Below are positions 6,590-12,226 of a stretch of DNA of 12,226 bases, in pieces (position 1 is the stretch's first letter; each line of letters opens with the position of its first letter). Below the pieces are notes generated by a model, which searched no databases, was not told the DNA's origin, and was given only the letters and a program-made list of their open reading frames with translations. The stretch covers positions 1 through 12,226 of the forward strand of contig JAOAAR010000023.1 in NCBI GenBank assembly GCA_026418755.1. Reading direction: 5' to 3'. Both the position numbers and the translations under genes were made by a program. This DNA is from Planctomycetota bacterium. Its GTDB lineage: Bacteria; Planctomycetota; SKW154.

Positions 6590-7609
6590 ATGAGAAAGGC
6601 TTCTGCTAATAGAACTATTGTACTTTCTGATGAAGAAAAAAAAGGGTTTCGCACTCTATTGCTTAAATTACAGAAGTCTGCAAGCACTGAAGAGGTGCTT
6701 GGCAAAATCATCAATCAAGACATATTTGAAGTTGTGAGTCTCCTCCCCTCGGAGTTTGTAGACCTTCTTTTCATCGACCCACCTTATAATCTGGACAAAA
6801 AATTCAATAACCACTCTTTCAAGCGGATGGCCACAGATGAATATGTCAAATGGCTTGATTCTTGGCTTAGCAAAACGATAAGACTTCTGAAACCGACAGC
6901 GTCAATATACATTTGCAGCGATTGGTTTTCGTCTTCTGCCGTTCATCTTGTCTGCGAAAAATATTTCAAGGTCAGAAACAGAATCACATTCGAGCGCGAG
7001 AAGGGGCGCGGTTCTTCGAAAAACTGGAAGAACAATTCAGAAGACATATGGTTTTGCACTATGTCAGATAAATACACATTCAACCCCGATGCGGTCAAGT
7101 TAAAGAAAAAAGTGATTGCTCCGTACAGAGAAGGCGGTAAACCGAAAGACTGGGTAGAGGAGAATGGAGAAAAATTTAGACTCACATATTCTTCGAATGT
7201 CTGGACAGACATAACCATACCATTCTGGTCGATGCCTGAAAACACACCTCATCCGACTCAGAAACCCGAGAAACTGCTTGCTAAAATCATTCTCGCAAGT
7301 TCTAATGAAGGAGATGTTGTTTTCGATCCCTTTGCAGGTGTTGGAACGAGTGGTGTCGTTGCAAAGAAACTGGGCAGAAATTTTGTTATGGTCGAAATCG
7401 AAGAAGAGTATTGCTTATATGCGTTAAAGAGGCTTCAGATGGCAGAAACGGATAAAACGATTCAAGGCTATTACGATGGTGTTTTTTACGAACGCAACAC
7501 TCTTATCGAACGCCTCGCCCGTAGACCGCCAAAGAGACATAGCAAAACCGCCTTGTTCACCAAAAATGGAGACACAAAAATTGAAAAGTTGGCTCTTTTA
7601 CAGCAATGA
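6590..7609 (+). CDS. Site-specific DNA methyltransferase (beta class, N6-adenine or N4-cytosine)
   Basis: SAM-dependent DNA amino-methyltransferase of 339 residues, most likely the modification half of a type II R-M pair. The catalytic motif DPPYNL (from residue 63) precedes the target-recognition region, and the SAM-binding motif DPFAGVGTSG (246-255) comes near the end; this order defines the beta class. HPTQKPEKLL at 221-230 is the usual companion motif. DPPY is used by both N6-adenine and N4-cytosine enzymes, so the modified base cannot be fixed by eye, nor can the recognition site. I take the ATG at 6590 (weak GGGA upstream) rather than 6542, because the latter overlaps the TPR gene and adds no conserved sequence. 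A tail of about 60 residues after the SAM motif region is charged. The last 44 nt overlap the next gene. Confidence 0.92.
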   Translation: MRKASANRTIVLSDEEKKGFRTLLLKLQKSASTEEVLGKIINQDIFEVVSLLPSEFVDLLFIDPPYNLDKKFNNHSFKRMATDEYVKWLDSWLSKTIRLLKPTASIYICSDWFSSSAVHLVCEKYFKVRNRITFEREKGRGSSKNWKNNSEDIWFCTMSDKYTFNPDAVKLKKKVIAPYREGGKPKDWVEENGEKFRLTYSSNVWTDITIPFWSMPENTPHPTQKPEKLLAKIILASSNEGDVVFDPFAGVGTSGVVAKKLGRNFVMVEIEEEYCLYALKRLQMAETDKTIQGYYDGVFYERNTLIERLARRPPKRHSKTALFTKNGDTKIEKLALLQQ

Positions 7610-8174
7610 TCACAAGAGAGTTGAGGATAGGACAAAGAAGTTTCTGAACAAGCATTCGGATTCCCTTTCAAAAGTCACAGCGGATAGTTTGAGAGGAGTC
7701 GGAGACTCAACTCAATCAATCTTTGAAGGCAAGGAGAAAGTATATTATTATGTTGTGGATGTAAGCACACACAGACTTGCCACTAATTTCAATATGCCGA
7801 ATCTGACATCAGTAAAGAGACTGGCATGTTTCTATGAAAAAGATACAAACTGCTTTACAATCTTAATGATAAAGTATGACCTGGCTTCCAATACTCGTAT
7901 CACTGTTAAGGAGGCCCACTTCCTGCCAATAGAGTTTTTGACTTGGGAATGCCTTACCATCGGCGCTCTTGGCTGGGGACAAATCCAGATTGCGGATGCA
8001 AACAAAATATCTATAATCCGCGGAAACTCCAGAAAGAAAAAGAAATGGATGCTTGAACTCTGCGACAGGCTTTCTGAATTCTATCCTCGTGAAAAAATGA
8101 AACATAGAATAGGCTACTTCTGTAAAGTCAAACAGAGATGGAAAAACAAAGAAGATATCTGGATTAAACTTTAG
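7566..8174 (+). CDS. Probable type II restriction endonuclease
   Basis: A 202-residue protein whose start overlaps the methyltransferase end by 44 nt; position and size fit the nuclease partner of a type II R-M system. The likely start is the ATG at 7566 (METQKLKSWLFYS). The same frame stays open back to 7476, but that stretch lies wholly inside the methyltransferase. GVGDS (D47) followed by YYYVVDVSTH (D65-V-S67) could be a PD-(D/E)xK core with the usual Lys replaced by Ser. A second conserved-looking block is PIEFLTWECLTIGALGWGQ (121-139), and the C-terminus is basic. I recall similar GALGWGQIQI segments in restriction-enzyme-like proteins but cannot confirm a named family. By eye the gene is more AT-rich than kbl downstream (about 35% GC in 7741-7800 against about 52% in 8521-8580), consistent with acquisition. 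No clear ribosome site, so translational coupling is likely. Confidence 0.6.
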   Translation: METQKLKSWLFYSNDHKRVEDRTKKFLNKHSDSLSKVTADSLRGVGDSTQSIFEGKEKVYYYVVDVSTHRLATNFNMPNLTSVKRLACFYEKDTNCFTILMIKYDLASNTRITVKEAHFLPIEFLTWECLTIGALGWGQIQIADANKISIIRGNSRKKKKWMLELCDRLSEFYPREKMKHRIGYFCKVKQRWKNKEDIWIKL

Positions 8175-8185
8175 GAGGATTGAGT

Positions 8186-9373
8186 ATGGTGGACAGGATG
8201 GGGTTTTTGCAGGCAGAGATTGATAGTCTCAAAAAGCGTGGAATCTATGCGCCGTTCCGAGTCTTGCACTCGCCACAGATGGCAGAATCAATCATCGATG
8301 GCAAAAAGGTTATCAACCTCTGCTCGAATAACTATCTCGGCTTGACAAATCACCCGAAAATCAAAGAGGCAGAGCATAAGGCGATTGACAAATGGGGTGC
8401 AGGTGCGGGTGCTGTGCGGCCCATCATCGGCACGATGCAGATTCACATCGAGTTGGAAGAGCGACTGGCAAAGTTCAAAGGGACGGAATCGTCTCTGGTC
8501 TTCATTGCTGGGATTGCAGCAAACCGCGGAACGATACAGGCGCTCATTCCTGAGCCTGAAGATGCTGCTATATCCGATGAACTGAACCACGCATCCATCA
8601 TAGATGGTGTACGCCTCACAAAAGCGAAAAGATTCATTTACAAACATAACGATATGAACTCGCTTGAAGATGTTTTGAAGCAGGCAAAAGGGTCGCGGAG
8701 GATTATGATTATCACGGACGGCGTGTTCAGTATGGATGGTGACATTGCGCCACTTCCGCAGATTGCCGAGTTGGCGGATAAATACGGTGCTTTCACGATG
8801 GTTGACGATGCGCACGCATCAGGCGTATTAGGTAAAGGGGGACGCGGAACGGTCAGCCACTTTAATCTTGAAGGGAGATGGGACATTCAGATGGGCACGC
8901 TCTCGAAAGGGATGGGTGTTCTTGGTGGCTATATTGCAGGTACCAAGAACTTGACTGATTTTCTCCGTTACAATGCTCGTCCGTTTCTGTTCTCAACAGC
9001 ACATCCACCTGCCACGGCAGCCGGCTGCATCGCCGCTATTGACATCCTTGAATCTCCTGAAGGTGAGGCTCTCACCAAAAAACTTTGGGACAACACACAC
9101 TACTTTAAAGGTAAACTGAAAGAGTTAGGATTTGACCTTGGAAAGTCGGTCACGCCCATCACACCGCTCATAATTGGTGGAGAGGAGCGCACCGCCAAGT
9201 TCAGTAAAAAACTGTTCGAAGAGGGTGTTATGGGAACGCCGATTTTCTATCCTACAGTTGCAAGAGGAACGGAGCGAATCAGGTTTATCGTGACCGCAAT
9301 GCACACCAAAGAGAACCTTGACTTCGCCATTGAAAAAATAGAAAAGGTTGCTCGAGAGTTCAAAGTGATTTAG
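8186..9373 (+). CDS. kbl: Glycine C-acetyltransferase-type PLP enzyme (2-amino-3-ketobutyrate CoA ligase)
   Basis: PLP-dependent alpha-oxoamine synthase of 395 residues. Glycine C-acetyltransferase interconverts 2-amino-3-oxobutyrate plus CoA with glycine plus acetyl-CoA, the second step of threonine breakdown via threonine dehydrogenase. Seen here: CSNNYLGL (46-53), DELNHASIIDG (131-141), TDGVFSMDGDIAPL (187-200), VDDAHASGVLG (206-216, PLP-ring Asp D208) and GTLSKGMG with Schiff-base Lys K241. The ATG at 8186 follows AGGAGG (8173-8178) with a 7-nt spacer. The sister enzyme 8-amino-7-oxononanoate synthase (BioF) shares all these motifs. The SMDGDIAPL segment and overall pattern favour Kbl, but some relatives do both reactions. 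No threonine dehydrogenase or other biotin gene is nearby. It starts 11 nt after the endonuclease gene. Confidence 0.85.
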   Translation: MVDRMGFLQAEIDSLKKRGIYAPFRVLHSPQMAESIIDGKKVINLCSNNYLGLTNHPKIKEAEHKAIDKWGAGAGAVRPIIGTMQIHIELEERLAKFKGTESSLVFIAGIAANRGTIQALIPEPEDAAISDELNHASIIDGVRLTKAKRFIYKHNDMNSLEDVLKQAKGSRRIMIITDGVFSMDGDIAPLPQIAELADKYGAFTMVDDAHASGVLGKGGRGTVSHFNLEGRWDIQMGTLSKGMGVLGGYIAGTKNLTDFLRYNARPFLFSTAHPPATAAGCIAAIDILESPEGEALTKKLWDNTHYFKGKLKELGFDLGKSVTPITPLIIGGEERTAKFSKKLFEEGVMGTPIFYPTVARGTERIRFIVTAMHTKENLDFAIEKIEKVAREFKVI

Positions 9374-9387
9374 CGAGTGCAACAAAT

Positions 9388-10218
9388 ATGAGGAATAAAG
9401 AGAAGATAAAAAGTGCCGTAAGGAGTGGCTATGCAAGAATCGCGAAGCAGAAGGGTGTTTGTTGCGCTCCTGAATGCTCCTGTTCTGAAGATTTGGCGCG
9501 GAGCATCAGTAGAAAAATAGGATACTCTGAAGAAGAAATGCGTTCAGTTCCGGAAGGTGCAAACCTCGGGCTTGGCTGTGGCAACCCTGTAGCAATTGCT
9601 GAACTTAAACCAGGAGAAACTGTCCTTGACCTCGGCTCTGGCGCGGGATTCGACTGCTTCCTCGCCGCAAGAAGGGTTGGTGAAACAGGAAAGGTCATCG
9701 GTGTCGATATGACCCCGGAGATGCTCGAAAGGGCGAGACAAAACGCCAGAAAAGTGGGGTTCAAAAATGTCGAGTTCAGACTAGGTGAAATTGAGAACCT
9801 TCCTGTTGCTGATTCTTCCGTTGATGTCGTTATCTCAAACTGCGTTATCAACCTTTCCCCCGACAAGAAGCGCGTTTTTAAAGAAGCGTTCAGGGTCTTA
9901 AAACCTGGCGGCAGACTGATGATTTCGGACATTGTGCTACTGAAGGAACTGCCTGGATTCATAAAGAAATCGGTAGAGGCGTATGTAGGCTGCCTGTCAG
10001 GTGCGATAATGAAGGAGGAATATATTAAGATTATCAAAGCGGCAGGATTCAAAAGGGTGAAAATCGTCGAGGAAACATTTTTCCCGATGGATTGCATCGC
10101 TAACGACCCGACTGCAAAAGCGATAGTCGAGGATTTGAAAATACCGCTTAAAGAACTGAAGGGGATAGAGAGTTCCGTTTTGAGTATAAAAGTTAAGGCT
10201 GTCAAACTCACAGGCTAA
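9388..10218 (+). CDS. arsM: Arsenite S-adenosylmethionine methyltransferase (ArsM)
   Basis: Class I SAM methyltransferase of 276 residues that methylates trivalent arsenic to mono-, di- and trimethyl species in the cytoplasm. SAM binding is shown by VLDLGSGAGFD (79-89) and GVDMTPEML (105-113). The three cysteines that define ArsM are in place: C64 in GLGCGNP, C152 in SNCVINL and C202 in VGCLSGA. The N-terminus also has a Cys-rich segment, CCAPECSCSED (C25, C26, C30, C32), common in bacterial ArsM and possibly metal-binding. LKPGGRLMISD (171-181) is the usual post-motif strand. It begins 14 nt after kbl and has only a weak ribosome site, so co-transcription with kbl is likely. No arsR, arsenite pump or arsenate reductase is present in the window. 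Confidence 0.93.
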   Translation: MRNKEKIKSAVRSGYARIAKQKGVCCAPECSCSEDLARSISRKIGYSEEEMRSVPEGANLGLGCGNPVAIAELKPGETVLDLGSGAGFDCFLAARRVGETGKVIGVDMTPEMLERARQNARKVGFKNVEFRLGEIENLPVADSSVDVVISNCVINLSPDKKRVFKEAFRVLKPGGRLMISDIVLLKELPGFIKKSVEAYVGCLSGAIMKEEYIKIIKAAGFKRVKIVEETFFPMDCIANDPTAKAIVEDLKIPLKELKGIESSVLSIKVKAVKLTG

Positions 10219-10357
10219 CGGAACTGTATAGGCTAAGTCGTCTGGTTTTACGACGAAAGTATAGAGACAAAAGGGTGCACAATTCTTAGCAAAGGCAAAA
10301 AGCGAATGTAGGAAATTTGTTTAATTTCATGCAAAGAGAAGTTTTCACCTGTTTAGA

Positions 10358-10386
10358 TTGAATTGAGCGTTATAGCAGAGGATAAT
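10358..10386 (+). promoter_or_regulatory. Sigma70 promoter for the fumarase alpha gene
   Basis: TTGAAT at 10358-10363 and GATAAT at 10381-10386 are separated by 17 nt. Transcription would start near 10393, and GAGGAG at 10403-10408 follows, 8 nt before the ATG. The rest of the 198-nt gap after arsM holds only a small GC-poor hairpin (10237-10254). Confidence 0.55.
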
Positions 10387-10416
10387 TTTAGGCAGGGTTT
10401 TTGAGGAGTAGAAGGT

Positions 10417-11259
10417 ATGCGAAAACTGGATGTGAAGGATTTGAGCGACGCAGTAGCGAAATTGTGTATTGAAGCATGCTGTGTGCCAGAAGAGGACTTG
10501 ATGACGGCATTGAAAGATGCGCTGAAGCGCGAGGAGTCCCCTGCGGGAAAAGAGATACTGAAAGAGATTATTGAGAACAACGAGATGTCTGCGCGGCAGA
10601 TGTCCCCGATGTGTCAAGACACGGGGCTTGCTGTTCTGTTCGTTGATGTGGGGCAAGAGGTGAGTTTTGTGGGCGGTAATCTACGCGAAGCTATCAACAG
10701 AGGGGTAGCGAAAGGTTACAATGAAGGGTATCTGCGCAAAAGCGTCGTTGACCATCCGCTTAAACGGAAGAACACGGGAGACAATACTCCTGCTGTGATT
10801 CACTTTGATATAGTTGCCGGCGACAGAGTGCGGATTCGGATCGCCCCCAAGGGTGGGGGTAGTGAGAATATGTCAACCGTGAAGATGCTTGCCCCTGCTG
10901 CGGGAAGAGAAGGAGTCAAAAAGGCGGTTGTTGAGTGGGTTTCTCAGGCAGGGGCGAATCCGTGTCCTCCTATTTTAGTGGGAGTAGGACTGGGGGGTTC
11001 TTTTGAGATGGCAGCGTTGCTGGCGAAGAAAGCGCTTTTACGGAGAATCGGCGAGCGAGCGAAGGACGCTGAAGATGCGCAACTGGAGAAAGAGATACTT
11101 GAAGAGGTGAACCGTCTCGGTATAGGTCCGCAAGGCTTCGGCGGCAGAGTCACGGCATTGGATGTTTTTGTTGAGAGTCATCCTTGTCATATCGCTTCAT
11201 TGCCTGTTGCCATTAATATTCAGTGCCACTCGGCGCGTCATAAAGAGGTCGTTCTCTAA
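10417..11259 (+). CDS. Fumarate hydratase class I, alpha subunit (or TtdA-type hydro-lyase)
   Basis: Alpha subunit (280 residues) of a heterodimeric, oxygen-sensitive [4Fe-4S] fumarase or tartrate-dehydratase-type hydro-lyase, converting fumarate and malate or a related acid. Cluster cysteines stand in the expected contexts: C66 in SPMCQDTG, C183 in GANPCPP and C270 in QCHSAR. PKGGGSENMS (144-153), GIGPQGFGG (235-243) and SHPCHIASLPVAI (254-266) are also family hallmarks. Length is normal for an alpha subunit; single-chain enzymes such as E. coli FumA are about 550 residues. The ATG at 10417 follows GAGGAG and a promoter. The beta subunit, normally adjacent, is not downstream here. Fumarase and L(+)-tartrate dehydratase alpha chains are hard to separate by eye, so the substrate is left open. 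Confidence 0.92.
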   Translation: MRKLDVKDLSDAVAKLCIEACCVPEEDLMTALKDALKREESPAGKEILKEIIENNEMSARQMSPMCQDTGLAVLFVDVGQEVSFVGGNLREAINRGVAKGYNEGYLRKSVVDHPLKRKNTGDNTPAVIHFDIVAGDRVRIRIAPKGGGSENMSTVKMLAPAAGREGVKKAVVEWVSQAGANPCPPILVGVGLGGSFEMAALLAKKALLRRIGERAKDAEDAQLEKEILEEVNRLGIGPQGFGGRVTALDVFVESHPCHIASLPVAINIQCHSARHKEVVL

Positions 11260-11280
11260 CTCTAAAATAAGAGTTTCTTA
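11258..11280 (+). terminator. Weak hairpin after the fumarase alpha gene
   Basis: AACTCT (11258-11263) and AGAGTT (11270-11275) pair perfectly over 6 bp around a 6-nt AAAATA loop, beginning inside the stop codon. Only a short T-containing stretch (TCTTA) follows. The stem is AT-rich, so termination would be weak at best. Confidence 0.3.
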
Positions 11281-11361
11281 TACTCGTCTAACTCTGTGAA
11301 CAGGAGAAGTGGGCGAAGAGTTATGGGAGAAAAAGACTATATAATTTTGATAGAAAGATTG

Positions 11362-11390
11362 TGGAAAGGTTACAGTCGGATGGATATAAT
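11362..11390 (+). promoter_or_regulatory. Possible sigma70 promoter for the small exported protein
   Basis: A perfect TATAAT -10 box lies at 11385-11390. TGGAAA at 11362-11367 is 17 nt upstream and matches the -35 consensus at four of six positions. Transcription would start near 11397, and GGAGGG at 11407-11412 serves the ATG at 11420. A second TATAAT at 11340-11345 has no convincing -35 box. Confidence 0.42.
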
Positions 11391-11419
11391 CCGAGAGAAG
11401 GTTATTTGGAGGGACTGAG

Positions 11420-11776
11420 ATGAATAGAACAAATCTGGTGCTAGTCATTCTTCTTGCGGGGTGTGTAGGCTATATTGTTGGACAGTCTCTGTCGCCTGTG
11501 ACTTATGCGGCAACAGCGGAAGGAGGGACCCCTCTGGTTGCGGTCACGGGAAACTATCAGAATCAAGACCACGACATTCTTTATGTGATTGACGGGAATG
11601 CGAAGACGATGGCGGTCTATGATGTAAGCAATTACCAGTGCAAGTTGATTGCTGCACGCAACATCAAATTTGATTTGCAGTTGGAAGAATACGGTTTTCA
11701 AGGCAAGAATCCCCATTCTCCGCGAGTCAAAGAGGTTATTGAGGCTTTGGAGAAGTTGAAAGAACGCGGCAAGTAA
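11420..11776 (+). CDS. Small membrane-anchored or exported protein, function unknown
   Basis: A 118-residue protein with an N-terminal hydrophobic segment (5-22). LAGC at 12-15 fits a lipobox, giving lipidation at C15. However, hydrophobic residues continue past it, and ATA at 31-33 could be a signal peptidase I site, so lipoprotein, anchored and secreted forms all remain possible. The mature part has a beta-rich segment, PLVAVTGNYQNQDHDILYVIDGNAKTMAVYDV in pattern (about 38-69), then CKLIAARNIKFDLQLEEY (74-91) and a C-terminal helix (102-117). The DILYVID...MAVYDV arrangement looks like one blade of a propeller or a short beta-sheet domain. The start is set by GGAGGG with a 7-nt spacer. I recall comparable small proteins from Planctomycetes-like genomes, but no function is known to me. 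It precedes the HTH gene by 84 nt. Confidence 0.78.
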   Translation: MNRTNLVLVILLAGCVGYIVGQSLSPVTYAATAEGGTPLVAVTGNYQNQDHDILYVIDGNAKTMAVYDVSNYQCKLIAARNIKFDLQLEEYGFQGKNPHSPRVKEVIEALEKLKERGK

Positions 11777-11802
11777 AAAAACGGTTCGGAAGGTAAAAAT
11801 AC

Positions 11803-11831
11803 TTGATTTTAAGAAGAAGGAGCGATAAAAT
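11803..11831 (+). promoter_or_regulatory. Possible sigma70 promoter for the terminal HTH gene
   Basis: TTGATT at 11803-11808 and TAAAAT at 11826-11831 are spaced by 17 nt, upstream of GAGG at 11849-11852 and the ATG at 11861. If used, the HTH gene is transcribed independently of the small exported protein. Confidence 0.48.
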
Positions 11832-11860
11832 TAAATTAGAGGTTTTGTGAGGATATAGAG

Positions 11861-12226
11861 ATGCCTGGAGATTTTTATACTTTCGACGAGGTTTTGCACA
11901 TTCTGCAGATTGATGAAGAAGAGTTGAAAAGGTTGATTTCTCAAGGGGAGTTGCGTGGGATTCGGGAGGGCGCTCAAATCAAGTTCAGAAAAGCAGATGT
12001 TGATAGATTACGGAAGACGAGGGAGAGCGAGCCTACCATCATCCTGACCGATTCAGATGCAGAGTTAGCGGTTCCGTCTGAGGAACAGTTGGTGATAGAA
12101 GACTCTCATGAGAGAGAGACGGTTGCAGGGGTAGAGATATTTGAGACGGAGGAGTTGCCTACTTTGATGAAAGAAGACGAGACGGTTGCGGGAGCGCCTG
12201 TGGCTGGGGAGGAGACAGTTGTGGAT
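11861..12226 (+). CDS. Excisionase/MerR-type HTH protein with acidic tail, 3'-truncated
   Basis: The first 122 residues of a longer protein that leaves the window without a stop. Residues 6-50 (start YTFDEVLHILQIDEEELKRL, then GELRGIREGAQIKF and RKADVDRL) match the winged HTH of excisionase/MerR-like DNA-binding domains, where a helix-turn-helix is followed by a wing and a closing helix. After residue 55 the chain becomes strongly acidic and low complexity (TIILTDSDAELAVPSEEQ), with ETVAG repeated at 86-90 and 107-111. This tail looks disordered. Such HTH-plus-acidic-tail proteins often continue into a membrane helix or further domains, which cannot be seen here. The ATG at 11861 follows GAGG at 11849-11852 with an 8-nt spacer. 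DNA binding is probable; target and role are unknown. It was not captured as a complete frame because it is cut by the edge. Confidence 0.82.
   Translation, partial: MPGDFYTFDEVLHILQIDEEELKRLISQGELRGIREGAQIKFRKADVDRLRKTRESEPTIILTDSDAELAVPSEEQLVIEDSHERETVAGVEIFETEELPTLMKEDETVAGAPVAGEETVVD

Noticed and set aside
9429..10211. 260-residue minus-strand frame
   Set aside because: It is antisense to arsM, whose catalytic motifs and cysteines are intact; Ser/Pro-rich composition is typical of a shadow frame.
10237..10254. Hairpin GTCGT/ACGAC after arsM as a terminator
   Set aside because: The stem has only 5 bp, the loop is 8 nt and no T-run follows, so termination cannot be claimed.
11323..11418. 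31-codon frame (MGEKDYIILIERLW...) ending 1 nt before the exported protein gene
   Set aside because: It could be a leader peptide, but its ribosome site is poorly spaced, and the likely promoter and ribosome site of the next gene lie within it. Evidence is too thin to annotate.

Overview
The window reads as one end of a bacterial metagenome contig. It begins with a sequencing-library adapter (1-19, Tn5/Nextera mosaic end), and the first real gene runs straight into that adapter. Gene density is high, intergenic spaces are short, ribosome binding sites are AGGAGG-like and promoters are sigma70-like, so the source is bacterial. Two probable lipoproteins and an RseC-type membrane protein suggest a diderm. 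A [NiFe] hydrogenase small subunit and an iron-sulfur class I fumarase subunit suggest an anaerobe or microaerophile. The final pair, a small anchored or exported protein followed by an excisionase-type HTH protein with a long acidic tail, together with the TPR protein, resembles what I remember from Planctomycetes/PVC-type and related uncultured lineages. That placement is a weak inference.

Layout. 20-669 (minus): 5'-proximal part of a hydrogenase small subunit with no Tat signal peptide, divergent from the next block. 912-4685 (plus): alaS, a 67-residue four-cysteine protein, a 114-residue protein with a LacI-like HTH and no sensor domain, and an RseC/MucC-like membrane protein, probably one operon. 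4741-4935 (minus): a tiny Pro/Glu-rich lipoprotein with its own strong promoter. 5212-6570 (plus): a TPR protein behind a good promoter. 6590-8174: a beta-type DNA methyltransferase overlapping a probable restriction endonuclease, forming a compact type II restriction-modification cassette, by eye more AT-rich than its neighbours, at least in the endonuclease gene. 8186-10218: a glycine C-acetyltransferase-type PLP enzyme followed 14 nt later by an ArsM-type arsenite methyltransferase. 10417-11259: class I fumarase alpha subunit, with its own promoter and no beta subunit next to it. 11420-11776: small anchored or exported protein. 11861-12226: HTH protein with acidic tail, cut by the window end.

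Functional themes are hydrogen metabolism (left edge), translation (alaS), cell-envelope or redox maintenance (RseC-like, lipoproteins), DNA defence (R-M), arsenic detoxification (ArsM) and central carbon metabolism (Kbl, fumarase). Nothing I see is clearly a wholly new multi-gene system. The parts least explained by known families are the endonuclease candidate with a degenerate catalytic motif, the signal-less hydrogenase subunit, the unpaired fumarase alpha subunit, and the small proteins downstream of alaS. No rRNA, tRNA, CRISPR array, insertion sequence or convincing riboswitch was seen, and no gene-free stretch exceeds about 250 bases.
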